A stretch of 64,000 nt of DNA, from positions 1,286,804 to 1,350,803 of the forward strand of contig NZ_MSCO01000002.1 in assembly GCF_002954705.1 (NCBI RefSeq). Reading direction: 5' to 3'. This DNA is from Aliivibrio sifiae. GTDB taxonomy: Bacteria; Pseudomonadota; Gammaproteobacteria; Enterobacterales; Vibrionaceae. The notes under the pieces are model-generated. The model searched no databases, was not told the origin of the DNA, and saw only the letters and a list, made by a program, of their open reading frames with translations. Shown in pieces: positions 24,915-34,395 of the stretch (positions are counted from its first letter, which is position 1; each line of letters begins with the position of its first letter). The position numbers and the translations under genes are program-made.

Positions 24915-27900
24915 TTATGCGTGGCTTGGTGCAGGCTTAATCTTAAATAAAATCGCGTACATTACTGGCACTACAATCAAGGTCAGGATGGTCGCAAAAC
25001 CTAAACCCGCCATAATCGTAATAGCCATTGAGCTAAAGAACGCATCAAACAATAATGGGATAAGCCCTAATATTGTGGTTAACGCCGCCATACTTACAGG
25101 ACGCACACGGCTGATCGCACTGTCAACTATCGCAATGTACGGATCTTTACCTGATGACAATTCAAGATTGATTTGATCAAGCAATACAATACCGTTTTTC
25201 AAAATCATACCGCTTAAGCTTAATAAGCCTAAGAATGCGGTGAAGCTAAACGGCATATTGGTACTTAATAAACCAAACGCCACACCAATGATGGATAACG
25301 GAACCGTAAACCAAATCACTAACGGCTTTTTAAACGAATTAAACAGCAACATTGTGATGATAAACATGAACAAGTAACCCATTGGCAGCGAACCAAATAG
25401 AGACTCTTGTGCATCTTTTGACGATTCATATTCACCACCCCATCTGATCTCATACCCTTCAGGTAACGGCATTTCCAACACTTTTGGTTGAACACGCGCC
25501 AACAAACTTGCAGGCGTATCATCACTTAATAAATCGTGATCGGCCATTACCGTAATGGTGCGTTTTCTGTCGCGACGCTGGATAAGAGGCTCACTCCAAT
25601 CTAGGTTCACACCATCAATCACTTGGTCTACTGGAATGTAGCTTTGTAATGATGGACTCCAGATCTTCACGTTTTGCAGTGATTCAAAATCCACGCGCTC
25701 TACTTCTGGCAAACGCGCCACAATCGGCAATGTATGTGTCCCATCACGCAGCGTGCCTAATGTGTTACCACCAAATGCCATTTGCAGCGTATTTGATAGA
25801 TCTTCTTTTGAGATCCCTAAACGACGCGCTTTCGATTCATTAAACTCAGGCGTTAACTCTTTAGTACGTTCACGCCAATCATGTCGAATGTTTCTTGAAC
25901 CTGAATCCGTCGCTAGAATGTCTTCAACATCGGTCGCTAAATCACGCAAGATCTGAGGATCAGGCCCTGAAATACGAACTTCAATCTTAGACGCTGGCGA
26001 AGGACCAAATTCCATCATTTTGAATTGGAAAGTCGGTTTATCAAAACGTTTATCTAATGAGTTAGTCAGGTTTTCTAACAAGCTAAACATTGATTCGCGA
26101 TCCGTGGTTCGGATCTGAAATTGCGCATACGCTTCATAGCTTTTTTCTGGTTGGTAAGTTAGCGCAAAACGCTGCATACCTTGACCAATCGACGCTGATA
26201 CAAACTCAATGTTGTCTTGCTTGTTAATGTAGCTCTCAACCGCTTCTGATTGCTTAATTGTCTCACGAATATCTGTACCTTCTGGCATCCACATATCCAC
26301 GTAGAACATTGGCGTGTTTGAGGCTGGGAAGAATTGCTGCTTCACATTACCAAACGCCATTACCGCAACAACAAGTAAACCCACTAGCGATGCCACGGTT
26401 AACCAACGGAAACGTAACGCTAATTTAAGCGATGAACCAAACGCGGTAAATAAGAACCCTTTGTAAGCGTCTTCTTCTTCACCCGTATTTTTATCTTCTT
26501 CTTTCAATAATAAGTTAGCTAAGAATGGGGTGATCGTAATAGCCGTTACCCAACTTAAAAACAGTGAATAACACAACACCCAATACAAATCGCCCATGAA
26601 TTCGCCAGTGGCATCTTCAGACAGACCAATCGGAGCAAACGCGGCAATCGCGATCACTGTTGCACCTAATAAAGGCCACTGAGTTTGTTTTACAATATCT
26701 GCGGCTGCTTGAACTTTGGTACGCCCTTTTTTCAGGCCAACTAAAATCCCTTCCACCACCACAATGGCATTGTCTACTAACATCCCTAGCGCAATAATTA
26801 ATGCACCTAATGAGATACGGTGAAGATCAATGTTGTTGTAACTCATTAGAATAAAGGTGCCGAATACGGTCAGTAGTAATACAACACCAATAATCAAACC
26901 ACTTCGCATACCCATTGCAAACAATAGAACGACGATAACAATCGCAACCGCTTCACCTAAACTGATAATAAAATCACGAACTGACGTATCAACTTCTTGT
27001 GCTTGGTTATAGAAATAGCTCAATTCTAATCCAGCTGGCTTAATGGATTCTAAATAGGTTAATTCTTCTTGAACACGTTGACCAACTTCAACCACGTTTA
27101 CGCCAGATGCGAACGACAACCCGATATTTAATGCATCTTTACCGTTAAATCGGATCACATTGCTCGGTTTCTCTTGCGTACCACGGCTGATAGTTGCTAC
27201 GTCTTTCAAACGAATTAAATTGCCCGTATCACGACCATGAATAATCAAGTCTTCTAACGATTCAATTGTGGTTAATGTGCCGCTTGGACGAATGGTTAAG
27301 CTCTCACCATTCACCAATACTTCACCCGCCTGAACCACGTTATTTTGTTGGTTTAATAGGCCAGCCACGGTGTTCATGTCTAGGTTCAGTGCCGCTAAGC
27401 GATCAAGTGAGATCTCAACAAACAGCATTTCTTGTTGATCGCCCGCGATAGACACTTTACCTACGCCATCAATCAGTTCTAATTCACGCGTTAATGTGTC
27501 GGCATAACGTTTTAACTCTACATAGTTATAATCGTCACCCGTCAGCATCATCATTACGCCAAATACGTCGCCAAAATCATCTATGATCTGTAAAGATTGA
27601 ACCCCTTGAGGCAAAGTTGGTTTCAAATCATTAATTTTACGACGCATTTCATCCCAGATCTGTGGCAATTCATCTGGACCGTAATCCATCTTCATACTCA
27701 CCATGATCTGTGACATTCCATTAGAGGACGTCGATGTGATTTTATCGATGTAAGGTAATTTACGGATCGCTTTTTCTAACGGATACGTTAGCTCTTCTTC
27801 TACTTCTTTTGAGGTTGCCCCCGGATAAGTAGAAATAATCATCGCATCTTTAATCGTAAAGGCAGGATCTTCTAAGCGACCTAAATCTAAGAATGAGGTG

Positions 27901-27977
27901 ATACCACCAATAGTTAGAATAACAATGAATAGCCAGCTAATGACTTTGTTTTTTATCGAATATTCAGCAATGTTCAT
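24915..27977 (-). CDS. RND-family efflux permease
   Basis: A 1020-residue inner-membrane pump of the HAE/AcrB type with full normal length. The first helix starts at residue 10, large periplasmic loops follow, and the helix-4 proton-relay segment reads GMLVDNAIVVVEG. Also visible are the PGATSKEVEEELTYPLE loop near the start and the C-terminal ISRVRPVSMAALTTILGLIPL, both conserved in the family. It exports drugs, bile salts or similar molecules with the adaptor and an outer-membrane channel. No channel gene is in this operon, so TolC from elsewhere is likely used. Its start overlaps the stop of the adaptor gene. Confidence 0.93.
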   Translation of the reverse strand: MNIAEYSIKNKVISWLFIVILTIGGITSFLDLGRLEDPAFTIKDAMIISTYPGATSKEVEEELTYPLEKAIRKLPYIDKITSTSSNGMSQIMVSMKMDYGPDELPQIWDEMRRKINDLKPTLPQGVQSLQIIDDFGDVFGVMMMLTGDDYNYVELKRYADTLTRELELIDGVGKVSIAGDQQEMLFVEISLDRLAALNLDMNTVAGLLNQQNNVVQAGEVLVNGESLTIRPSGTLTTIESLEDLIIHGRDTGNLIRLKDVATISRGTQEKPSNVIRFNGKDALNIGLSFASGVNVVEVGQRVQEELTYLESIKPAGLELSYFYNQAQEVDTSVRDFIISLGEAVAIVIVVLLFAMGMRSGLIIGVVLLLTVFGTFILMSYNNIDLHRISLGALIIALGMLVDNAIVVVEGILVGLKKGRTKVQAAADIVKQTQWPLLGATVIAIAAFAPIGLSEDATGEFMGDLYWVLCYSLFLSWVTAITITPFLANLLLKEEDKNTGEEEDAYKGFLFTAFGSSLKLALRFRWLTVASLVGLLVVAVMAFGNVKQQFFPASNTPMFYVDMWMPEGTDIRETIKQSEAVESYINKQDNIEFVSASIGQGMQRFALTYQPEKSYEAYAQFQIRTTDRESMFSLLENLTNSLDKRFDKPTFQFKMMEFGPSPASKIEVRISGPDPQILRDLATDVEDILATDSGSRNIRHDWRERTKELTPEFNESKARRLGISKEDLSNTLQMAFGGNTLGTLRDGTHTLPIVARLPEVERVDFESLQNVKIWSPSLQSYIPVDQVIDGVNLDWSEPLIQRRDRKRTITVMADHDLLSDDTPASLLARVQPKVLEMPLPEGYEIRWGGEYESSKDAQESLFGSLPMGYLFMFIITMLLFNSFKKPLVIWFTVPLSIIGVAFGLLSTNMPFSFTAFLGLLSLSGMILKNGIVLLDQINLELSSGKDPYIAIVDSAISRVRPVSMAALTTILGLIPLLFDAFFSSMAITIMAGLGFATILTLIVVPVMYAILFKIKPAPSHA

Positions 27978-29038
27978 TATTGTTTATTCTCCACTAATGT
28001 TACTTTTTTGCCTTCACGTAATTTTCGTAAACTTGAGTTGGCAAGAACATCACCTTGAGTAATACCAGAAGCCACAATTGCCCCTTCACCATTAATTTGG
28101 CGAATAGACACTGGAACTTTAACCGCTTGTCCATCACGTATGATCCAGACATAAAACAGACCTGCTTTTTGACCCGCTTGCAATGCCGTTACGGGTACAT
28201 GGTAGCCATCAATTGAAGTGATCCCTGCTTCTACCATATCCACATTCACCGTAGCACTGGTACCCGGTAAAATCTCAGTACTCGGTTGAAGCATGGTTAA
28301 GTACATCTCGTAAGTTTGAGTTTGTTCACTCGGCTCACTCGTGTGCTCCAAGTACTCCATAGAATAAGAATCAGATAAACCAACAAATGTGGTCATTGGA
28401 TGATAAGAGTCTCGATTGGTTTCAGGATTTATCATGGCTAACACGTTATCTGAAAGATCAATACGCACGTACACTTTATCGTTTTGATACAAATTCAGAA
28501 TGGGCTCACCAGCGGCTGCGCGTTCAAACTGCTCTTTATAGACATCAAGCACTTTGCCGCTAAATGGCGCAACAAGATGAGTATAAGTTAATTGATTGTT
28601 TGCTGAACGATACGTCGCTTGAGCCAATTCTCTATTCGCAAATAACTCATCAAGTTCTGCTTTTGAAATCATAGCGCGACGGTTCAATTCTTTACCGCGT
28701 TGATACTGTTTTGACGCTAGCGAATACTGTGCCTTAGCATCATTAACCGCTTGTTTTACCTTGCTATCTTCTAGTTTTGCAATGAGTTGGCCCTGTTTAA
28801 CCACATCTCCGGCTTTTACTAAGACCTCTTGGATCTCACCTGTTACTCGAAACGCAATAGGGGTTTGCTCAGCAGGAACCACTTGGCCTTTAAAAGAGCG
28901 AAATTGTTGGGTCACAGGCGAACCAACTGTAAAGCCAGAGATATAAAGTGGCTCACTGGTTTCTGTTACTTCTTCTTCTTGGCAGCCTGTCAGCATAAAA
29001 AGGCTCAGTACCAATAATGAATATAATGAACGCTTCAT
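27977..29038 (-). CDS. RND periplasmic adaptor (membrane fusion) lipoprotein
   Basis: A 353-residue membrane-fusion protein. The signal peptide ends in the lipobox LTGC with lipidated Cys19. Domains follow in the usual order: lipoyl half, alpha-helical hairpin (about 95-140, VKQAVNDAKAQYSLASKQYQ), second lipoyl half (LVAPFSGKVLDVYKEQFERA), beta barrel and membrane-proximal domain. It links the permease to the outer-membrane channel. The gene overlaps the permease start and abuts the truncated second adaptor upstream. Confidence 0.92.
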   Translation of the reverse strand: MKRSLYSLLVLSLFMLTGCQEEEVTETSEPLYISGFTVGSPVTQQFRSFKGQVVPAEQTPIAFRVTGEIQEVLVKAGDVVKQGQLIAKLEDSKVKQAVNDAKAQYSLASKQYQRGKELNRRAMISKAELDELFANRELAQATYRSANNQLTYTHLVAPFSGKVLDVYKEQFERAAAGEPILNLYQNDKVYVRIDLSDNVLAMINPETNRDSYHPMTTFVGLSDSYSMEYLEHTSEPSEQTQTYEMYLTMLQPSTEILPGTSATVNVDMVEAGITSIDGYHVPVTALQAGQKAGLFYVWIIRDGQAVKVPVSIRQINGEGAIVASGITQGDVLANSSLRKLREGKKVTLVENKQ

Positions 29039-29833
29039 TAAATACCTTCCTCACGCTGCCATGCTTTTACTGTTTGACCTTCAACAAGGCTATCAACGCC
29101 GGCAATCACAACATAATCATTCGCGTTTAAACCAGATATCACCAACCCTTGCTCATTTAACGGTAACGTCGCTTTAGTGACGGTGTTTGTTTCATCATTC
29201 ATTAACCACACTTGCCCTTGGTTGGTATTTTTACTTACCCACGCACTTTGAGGAAGCTGCAAATAATCAGAGCTTTTCTGTTTTGGGATATGAACTTGCC
29301 CTGTCATGCCCGTTAATAAATTGCGTCCTTCTGGCAAGGCCATCGTTACAATCGCTTCATAACTGTTCGTGTCTAAATTCGGCTGCGTTGAGATCTCTTT
29401 AAACCTACCATTAATTTGATTGTTAGGCTCATTATCCATGGTTACCCACATATCACTGCTGATTAATGCCGGAATAGAAACGGAATCTACATAGCTAATA
29501 GGTAAGGTTACCGACACATCCAATGTTGAGTTATCAATCAGATTTAAAATCTCTTGTTTCTCACCCACAATTTGATGCGGTTTTACGTAGGTATACGAAA
29601 TAATGCCAGAGAACGGCGCATGAATTTCGGTATAACTTAAATCTGTTTTTGCTTGCTCGTAATTAGCCAATGCCGCTTGGTATTGCGATTCACGTTGATC
29701 GTAATCGTTGGTGCTGATTAGCTTCTTACTGTACAAACTCTTAGCCCGGTTCCATTGTGTTTTTGCCAATGAGAACTGCGCTTTAGCTGCATCTAACGCC
29801 AGTTGTAAATCATTTGGATCCAGCGATGCCAAG
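29038..29833 (-). pseudogene. Second RND adaptor, 5'-truncated
   Basis: About 264 residues of a second membrane-fusion protein. The readable part starts in the first lipoyl domain (LASLDPNDLQLALDAAKAQF) and continues through the helical hairpin, the second lipoyl half (EIHAPFSGIISYTYVKPHQ) and the beta barrel to a normal end. The signal peptide and the first roughly 70-90 residues are missing. Only a TTG codon could start it. Upstream sequence abruptly turns into the 3' part of a gene on the other strand. A functional exported protein is therefore unlikely, and the operon has probably lost its promoter. Confidence 0.8.
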
Positions 29834-30204
29834 ATGACAATGCACTGCTTGAGTATTTCTTAAAAACCAAGTGTGAATTTGAAGCGATTTTTAAAGGCTT
29901 ATTTGAAGAGTACAACCAAGCTAATCCAGATGGAAAACTCGATATTTGGGAAACTAAATGGCAAATGCTGATTTTTGCTCATGGTGCATCCAGCTTAACG
30001 CCAATGATGTCTGAAACCTGGCCACAATTTGCAGATAACCATGAGAAGCTGTTACTTCAACATTGGAATCTATTTAATCAAAACATGGCGGCTAAGTTCT
30101 CAGTAACGAAAGAAGATATGCTTTGTCCAACTAAATTATCAGATCTTTTAATTGATATTGAGTGCCCGTTGGAGCAGGAAAATCTTATTGTTATCAATGA
30201 GTAA
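29834..30204 (+). pseudogene. 3' fragment of an unrecognised gene
   Basis: An open plus-strand frame of about 123 codons (DDNALLEYFLKTKCEFEAIF... to LIVINE) that starts abruptly at the junction with the truncated adaptor gene and has no start site of its own. An internal ATG at 29965 lacks a ribosome site. The product is soluble, acidic and helical, with many aromatic residues; I do not recognise it. It could be the ligand-binding half of a regulator, since RND operons often have one upstream, but nothing in the sequence proves that. Confidence 0.6.
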
Positions 30205-30359
30205 TGTATATCAATAACAAGGATGAAAGATTGTCTCTTTTATCCTTTTTTACCCTTCAAGTCGTTAATCAAAAATAAACCTCTATTAGATATTATTAAA
30301 TTTAATTAAACCAATGAAGTCGATATCATCCTTTTACTGACGATTTAAGAGGATAAGCT

Positions 30360-30512
30360 ATGTGCGATTTAGATGAAAGTTTCGAAGATTTAGAGATAAC
30401 CATTACCGAAGATGAAATTAAAATACTTGGTTGGGATGACAAAGAATGGTTTATTGAAAGCATCACTTTTATATCATCAATCATTCTACTGATTTATCTC
30501 TATTTCTTCTAA
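30360..30512 (+). CDS. Small acidic tail-anchored membrane protein (50 aa)
   Basis: A 50-codon gene starting at ATG 30360 with an AGAGGAT ribosome site. The N-terminal 30 residues are very acidic (MCDLDESFEDLEITITEDE), then comes GWDDKEW and a single hydrophobic helix to the C terminus. This is the layout of a tail-anchored inner-membrane protein. A decayed relative sharing the DKEW-helix part is found at about 60.9 kb, which supports a real family. Function unknown. Confidence 0.65.
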   Translation: MCDLDESFEDLEITITEDEIKILGWDDKEWFIESITFISSIILLIYLYFF

Positions 30513-30718
30513 CTTAGGCTAATTCAAGGCCATTTCTTATTTTGCAATGCATTCAATCACCTCAAAAAGCGATGATACAAGGCCCAGCGTATAAGCTAGG
30601 TATCCAACTTATCCCCTTTCATATCTCATGTTTAATTTTCACTATTAATGTCATCACAGTGAAGATTGCCTAAGCTCTACTCTAGGGGATAAAAGAAATA
30701 ACGGTCACCTCTATTAAA

Positions 30719-31201
30719 TTACATGATGATAAGCCCACCAAAAGAGATAGCAGCAACACAAAGTAGAACAATCGATAAACCACATTGAACTCGTGCCACG
30801 GTTACATAACCACTAAAGGATTCGGCAATTGCAAAATCCTTTCCTCCCCACTCCCTGACTTTAAAATTAAAACAAAGGCTAAGAAACAGTAGATGACTCG
30901 CTGTAATTATCCGAGCATAAAAAAAATCATCTGCACCAACAGCAATGGAGAACGATGCGACATGACAAATAACTAACGTCATTTTGGGCAAAGTGTGGCG
31001 ATATTCAACTAATAGCAATTGAGTTAACCAGGCACCATAAATAACTATTAACTGCCACTGGACACTCTTCCCAAAAATCAAAACCCCTCCACCGTCTAAC
31101 AATAAGGTTTGCGTACTTCCATTTATCCAAAAACCAATAGCTAATGCCAAAAATACAGAAATACAGAAATACATAACGATAAGTAAGCACGTTTTTTCCA
31201 T
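30719..31201 (-). CDS. Unrecognised multi-pass membrane protein, third gene of FAD-enzyme operon
   Basis: A 160-residue hydrophobic protein with four to five predicted helices (about 5-27, 47-65, 73-90, 93-112, 133-158). No family is recognised. Charged residues cluster between helices (VEYRHTLPK, FKVREWGGKD). The ATG at 31201 overlaps the previous gene by 61 bases; an ATG nine codons later would shorten the overlap to 34. Both suggest translational coupling with the upstream membrane protein. It forms an operon with an FAD-dependent oxidoreductase. Confidence 0.6.
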   Translation of the reverse strand: MEKTCLLIVMYFCISVFLALAIGFWINGSTQTLLLDGGGVLIFGKSVQWQLIVIYGAWLTQLLLVEYRHTLPKMTLVICHVASFSIAVGADDFFYARIITASHLLFLSLCFNFKVREWGGKDFAIAESFSGYVTVARVQCGLSIVLLCVAAISFGGLIIM

Positions 31202-31518
31202 TGAACCAACATGAAACCAGTGGCTTGAAGAATAAAGAAGAACACTAACGCTTTATCAATATATTCAAGGCTAATCCATTGACTGACAGCCAAAAAGCAC
31301 AACAGATTAAATCCCGTTTCAAGTAATAAAATACGTTTAATCTCATGTGAATTATCTACAGGTTGAATCAAGGGCCAAAAAAAAACAGGAAGTATTAACG
31401 TCAAAACAAAAGCGCCCCAAAGAGAGCTTTGGACGAGAAGATAAAAACCACTGCCATAGATGAGGCAAATAAGTAAAAAAAAGACATTAGATAATGGAGA
31501 ATAAAGAACCGTTTTCAC
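31141..31518 (-). CDS. Unrecognised multi-pass membrane protein, second gene of FAD-enzyme operon
   Basis: A 125-residue hydrophobic protein with four predicted helices. I place the start at the GTG at 31518: a perfect GGAGG lies five bases upstream and the codon overlaps the stop of the oxidoreductase gene by four bases (GTGA), the classical form of coupling. The longer frame from 31569 would lie entirely within the upstream gene. No domain is recognised. The size and helix count are similar to the next gene, so the two could form a heteromeric membrane complex. Confidence 0.6.
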   Translation of the reverse strand: MKTVLYSPLSNVFFLLICLIYGSGFYLLVQSSLWGAFVLTLILPVFFWPLIQPVDNSHEIKRILLLETGFNLLCFLAVSQWISLEYIDKALVFFFILQATGFMLVQWKKRAYLSLCISVFLYFWH

Positions 31519-33035
31519 ACAACCTCCATGTCCAACAATGAAGCCTTCATTAATACATGTTCCATACATAAATTAGCCGTTTCAATACAACGCTCTAATG
31601 TCACTGGTACGCGCCACTTTTGTTTTGGATCATATAAATACTCACCGCTTAAAAAGACGTTAGAATAATTTTCAGCTATTAGTGGTAAATGACTTTTTGA
31701 CGTTGGTTGTGTTAATGCATGTTGCACAACCCAATAACAACGTTCTCCCTCCTCATTACGGATCGGAGGGCCGAGAAACCAATCAGAGTAGTGAGTTTCG
31801 GCTTCATTTTTATTAACTATCTTAGCACCTAAACCAATATTAAACGCTTCATAAGTCGGGTCATCAAGTAAACTCAACTCACCAAATAATTGCGCTAGTA
31901 ATTCATCCCTAACTTCTTCTTCACTACACTCGAGTACTGGCTGCAAATACATCACACCAATCGCTTTATCCAAATCGGTAGCAGTAACCGATAAACAAAC
32001 ATTACCTTCTTCACTCGTTGTTATGTGATAACTCAATCCCCACGGCGAATCAAGAACAAGCCCTACCGTTTTATCTTTTAATATTTCAGGCATAGAAGAA
32101 AAATGAAATTGAAAGCCATGACTAAAGACATAACGATAATCCAACGCTTTACTCGCTTTACCTAGCAATGATTGAGTAACATGAGCAGGCAGTGCCAATA
32201 CATAAAAATCAGCTTTCACGGGATCGGTATCTTTAAGCTCAACATAATCCACATGTGTTTTTTCATCATTTGAATGCAAAACTCTGAGTTCATTCCCCAA
32301 ATGAAACTGAACTCCTTTTTCTCGTAAATAATGCGTTAAAGGAGTGATGATGGCATCACCAATCGGTTCTCGAATTCCAAGGCTATAAGCTTGCGGAGCA
32401 TCTGGGTGAAACTCACCTATTTTATTGTTCAATAAATCAAGAACAGACAACGCAGAAGTCTCATCTGTGCAGCCAATCCAACCTAATAAAACCGGCTGTA
32501 AAAATGCAGCTAAACTAGGTCTTGTTTGATACTCAAAAAATTCACCAACCGTTTTTTTAAGTAGCTCACTAGGGTCATAATCTCTTTGAATTTGTTTCTT
32601 AAACCACAAGATATCAATCAATGAAACTTGAGAATACACCATCGAATACGCAGATTTTGCATCATCTAATAACTTATCCAATCCTTTAAAATAAAGACGC
32701 TGAAATTGCATTGTTTTATTTTTCTTTCCCCAATGAAATTGCACTCTATTTTGAGGATATATAGAATCTAAACAACTACCTGTACTAGAGGGAATTTCTT
32801 TCAAAAAATTAATAAGGTGATGATTTTTAGCAAATAACTGGCGATGAGTAAGTTCATAGACCTTTCCATCAATCACTGTGCCTCTACACTTTCCTCCCGT
32901 ACTCATTTCTTTATCATATACCGTGACTTCAAAACCTTGTTTAACACATTGATGTGCTATCGCTAACCCTGAAATACCCGCACCAAAAACGGCAACCCTA
33001 AGCGGTCTTTTTTCTATTTTACATCTATCAGTCAT
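31515..33035 (-). CDS. FAD-dependent oxidoreductase, amine-oxidase / phytoene-desaturase superfamily
   Basis: A 506-residue flavoenzyme. The N-terminal dinucleotide fold is VAVFGAGISGLAIAHQC, followed by an acidic strand end (VTVYDKE) and the GGKCRG stretch typical of amine oxidases and desaturases. The C-terminal FAD-contact region reads NVFLSGEYLYDPKQKWRVPVTLERCIETA. The middle, about 120-400, is variable. I start at 33035, after AAGAG; the upstream ATG has no site. The substrate is not recognisable. Coupling to two small membrane proteins suggests oxidation of a membrane lipid or isoprenoid, or electron transfer into the membrane, as a hypothesis only. Confidence 0.8.
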   Translation of the reverse strand: MTDRCKIEKRPLRVAVFGAGISGLAIAHQCVKQGFEVTVYDKEMSTGGKCRGTVIDGKVYELTHRQLFAKNHHLINFLKEIPSSTGSCLDSIYPQNRVQFHWGKKNKTMQFQRLYFKGLDKLLDDAKSAYSMVYSQVSLIDILWFKKQIQRDYDPSELLKKTVGEFFEYQTRPSLAAFLQPVLLGWIGCTDETSALSVLDLLNNKIGEFHPDAPQAYSLGIREPIGDAIITPLTHYLREKGVQFHLGNELRVLHSNDEKTHVDYVELKDTDPVKADFYVLALPAHVTQSLLGKASKALDYRYVFSHGFQFHFSSMPEILKDKTVGLVLDSPWGLSYHITTSEEGNVCLSVTATDLDKAIGVMYLQPVLECSEEEVRDELLAQLFGELSLLDDPTYEAFNIGLGAKIVNKNEAETHYSDWFLGPPIRNEEGERCYWVVQHALTQPTSKSHLPLIAENYSNVFLSGEYLYDPKQKWRVPVTLERCIETANLCMEHVLMKASLLDMEVV

Positions 33036-33120
33036 AATCAACTCTTGAATAAAGAGGCCAAATATTTCTATTTGGCCAAACATAAAGCATCTCGTATTAA
33101 GAAACTATGAATCCTATAAA

Positions 33121-34395
33121 CTATCGTCTAAGATTTACGTGGTTAGCGACTTCAAGAAGAAACATCTCATGATTTGGTAGCTTATTTAATAGTGGATTAA
33201 TATCCAATTCAAACGGGCTATTAACCAGTAAACGGCACTTAAGTAGATCATCTCCTACTATTTCTATTTTTGGAGTAGTGCCTTCCCAAACCAATTTAGC
33301 AGTTAGGTTTAAATCACTAATATTAATTCCACAATCATAGGTTCGAGATTTAAATATTCCATCCTCAATGTTATAACCACCAACAAGATCGACTGGGAGT
33401 TGTGCAGTAGGAAAAACAACTGGAATGAATTCACCTTTTTCTTCTAGCGGTAACTTGTTTTTCGCTACTCGCGTTTGAATATCTCTTACCGTCTCAACAA
33501 TCCAATTATGAGCCCCCTCACGACCAAAACCTTCATAGAAAGTAGCTACGTTATACGACGCTGAATAAATATTGACAACAGAGCTTGCTACACCATAAAT
33601 CTTGCCATTAAAAATAAGTGGGCTTCCACTATCGCCTCTAGTACTACCGTATTTAGTGATAAAACCGCTACTCTCATCTAAAGAATAATCTGGATGAGAC
33701 GAAGGCAAGGATGGACTTTCAACACTAATCGTATATTGCGTTTGGCTTATCGGTTCTCTTGGATTTTCAAATGCCCACTCCAAATACCCACACCTAGCCT
33801 CATCTCCTTCTGATCTTGGTTGCGTATAATAACTATTTGAATAATTTGGAGAGTTACGGCACTCAGAAAAGAAAGCTTCAATATAATATGATTTAGAGTT
33901 TTCTTTTGCTGCCACTTTTGCTGCTATCGGCATCTTTTTCAATTGACCAGAAGAGTACCCAAGTGGGTACACCTCGGCATCTAATGGAATGCTATCATAT
34001 GCCACAGGGAGGTATTCAACACCTTCAGGCGTGCTTTCGAGCTCTAAAATAGCGATATCATAGTACTTTCTAGGATCATCAAAGGTGTATAAATGGTTAA
34101 TTAAATGAGATTTAACAACTTTGGTGCTTTTGCCATTTACTGTGCCATCTTTATTCTTCGAATATAGGAAATGAGCATTTAAATTACTGACACTGCAATG
34201 TCCTGCTGTTAGAACTGTATTTGGAGCGATGAGTGCACCACTGCACGTAGTGCCTCCACCTTCCAAATACACCATGTACGATTCATCTTTAGGGTTAACT
34301 TCAACCCCGTTATAGACAGCATGAGCTTGAGAGGAGTAAACACCAACAATAGTAACTAATGGCAGTAAATGAGAGGCTATACGATTTTTTTTCAT
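33121..34395 (-). CDS. Secreted trypsin-like serine protease (S1)
   Basis: A 424-residue secreted protease. A signal peptide ends at about residue 26 (QAHA-V). The catalytic triad is His66 (LTAGHC), Asp113 (YYDIAIL) and Ser256 (TRGDSGSP). The mature chain would start VYNGVEV, resembling the activated N terminus of S1 enzymes (IVGG), so signal cleavage alone might yield active enzyme. Four Cys in the middle (about 51, 67, 179, 202) suggest disulphides. The last 100 residues, after the catalytic domain, form an extra domain without recognised similarity. It stands alone with a long AT-rich 5' spacer. Confidence 0.9.
   Translation of the reverse strand: MKKNRIASHLLPLVTIVGVYSSQAHAVYNGVEVNPKDESYMVYLEGGGTTCSGALIAPNTVLTAGHCSVSNLNAHFLYSKNKDGTVNGKSTKVVKSHLINHLYTFDDPRKYYDIAILELESTPEGVEYLPVAYDSIPLDAEVYPLGYSSGQLKKMPIAAKVAAKENSKSYYIEAFFSECRNSPNYSNSYYTQPRSEGDEARCGYLEWAFENPREPISQTQYTISVESPSLPSSHPDYSLDESSGFITKYGSTRGDSGSPLIFNGKIYGVASSVVNIYSASYNVATFYEGFGREGAHNWIVETVRDIQTRVAKNKLPLEEKGEFIPVVFPTAQLPVDLVGGYNIEDGIFKSRTYDCGINISDLNLTAKLVWEGTTPKIEIVGDDLLKCRLLVNSPFELDINPLLNKLPNHEMFLLEVANHVNLRR

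Noticed and set aside
30617..30702. TTATCCCC / GGGGATAA inverted pair as a structured RNA
   Set aside because: The arms are about 80 bases apart in AT-rich DNA without further pairing support.
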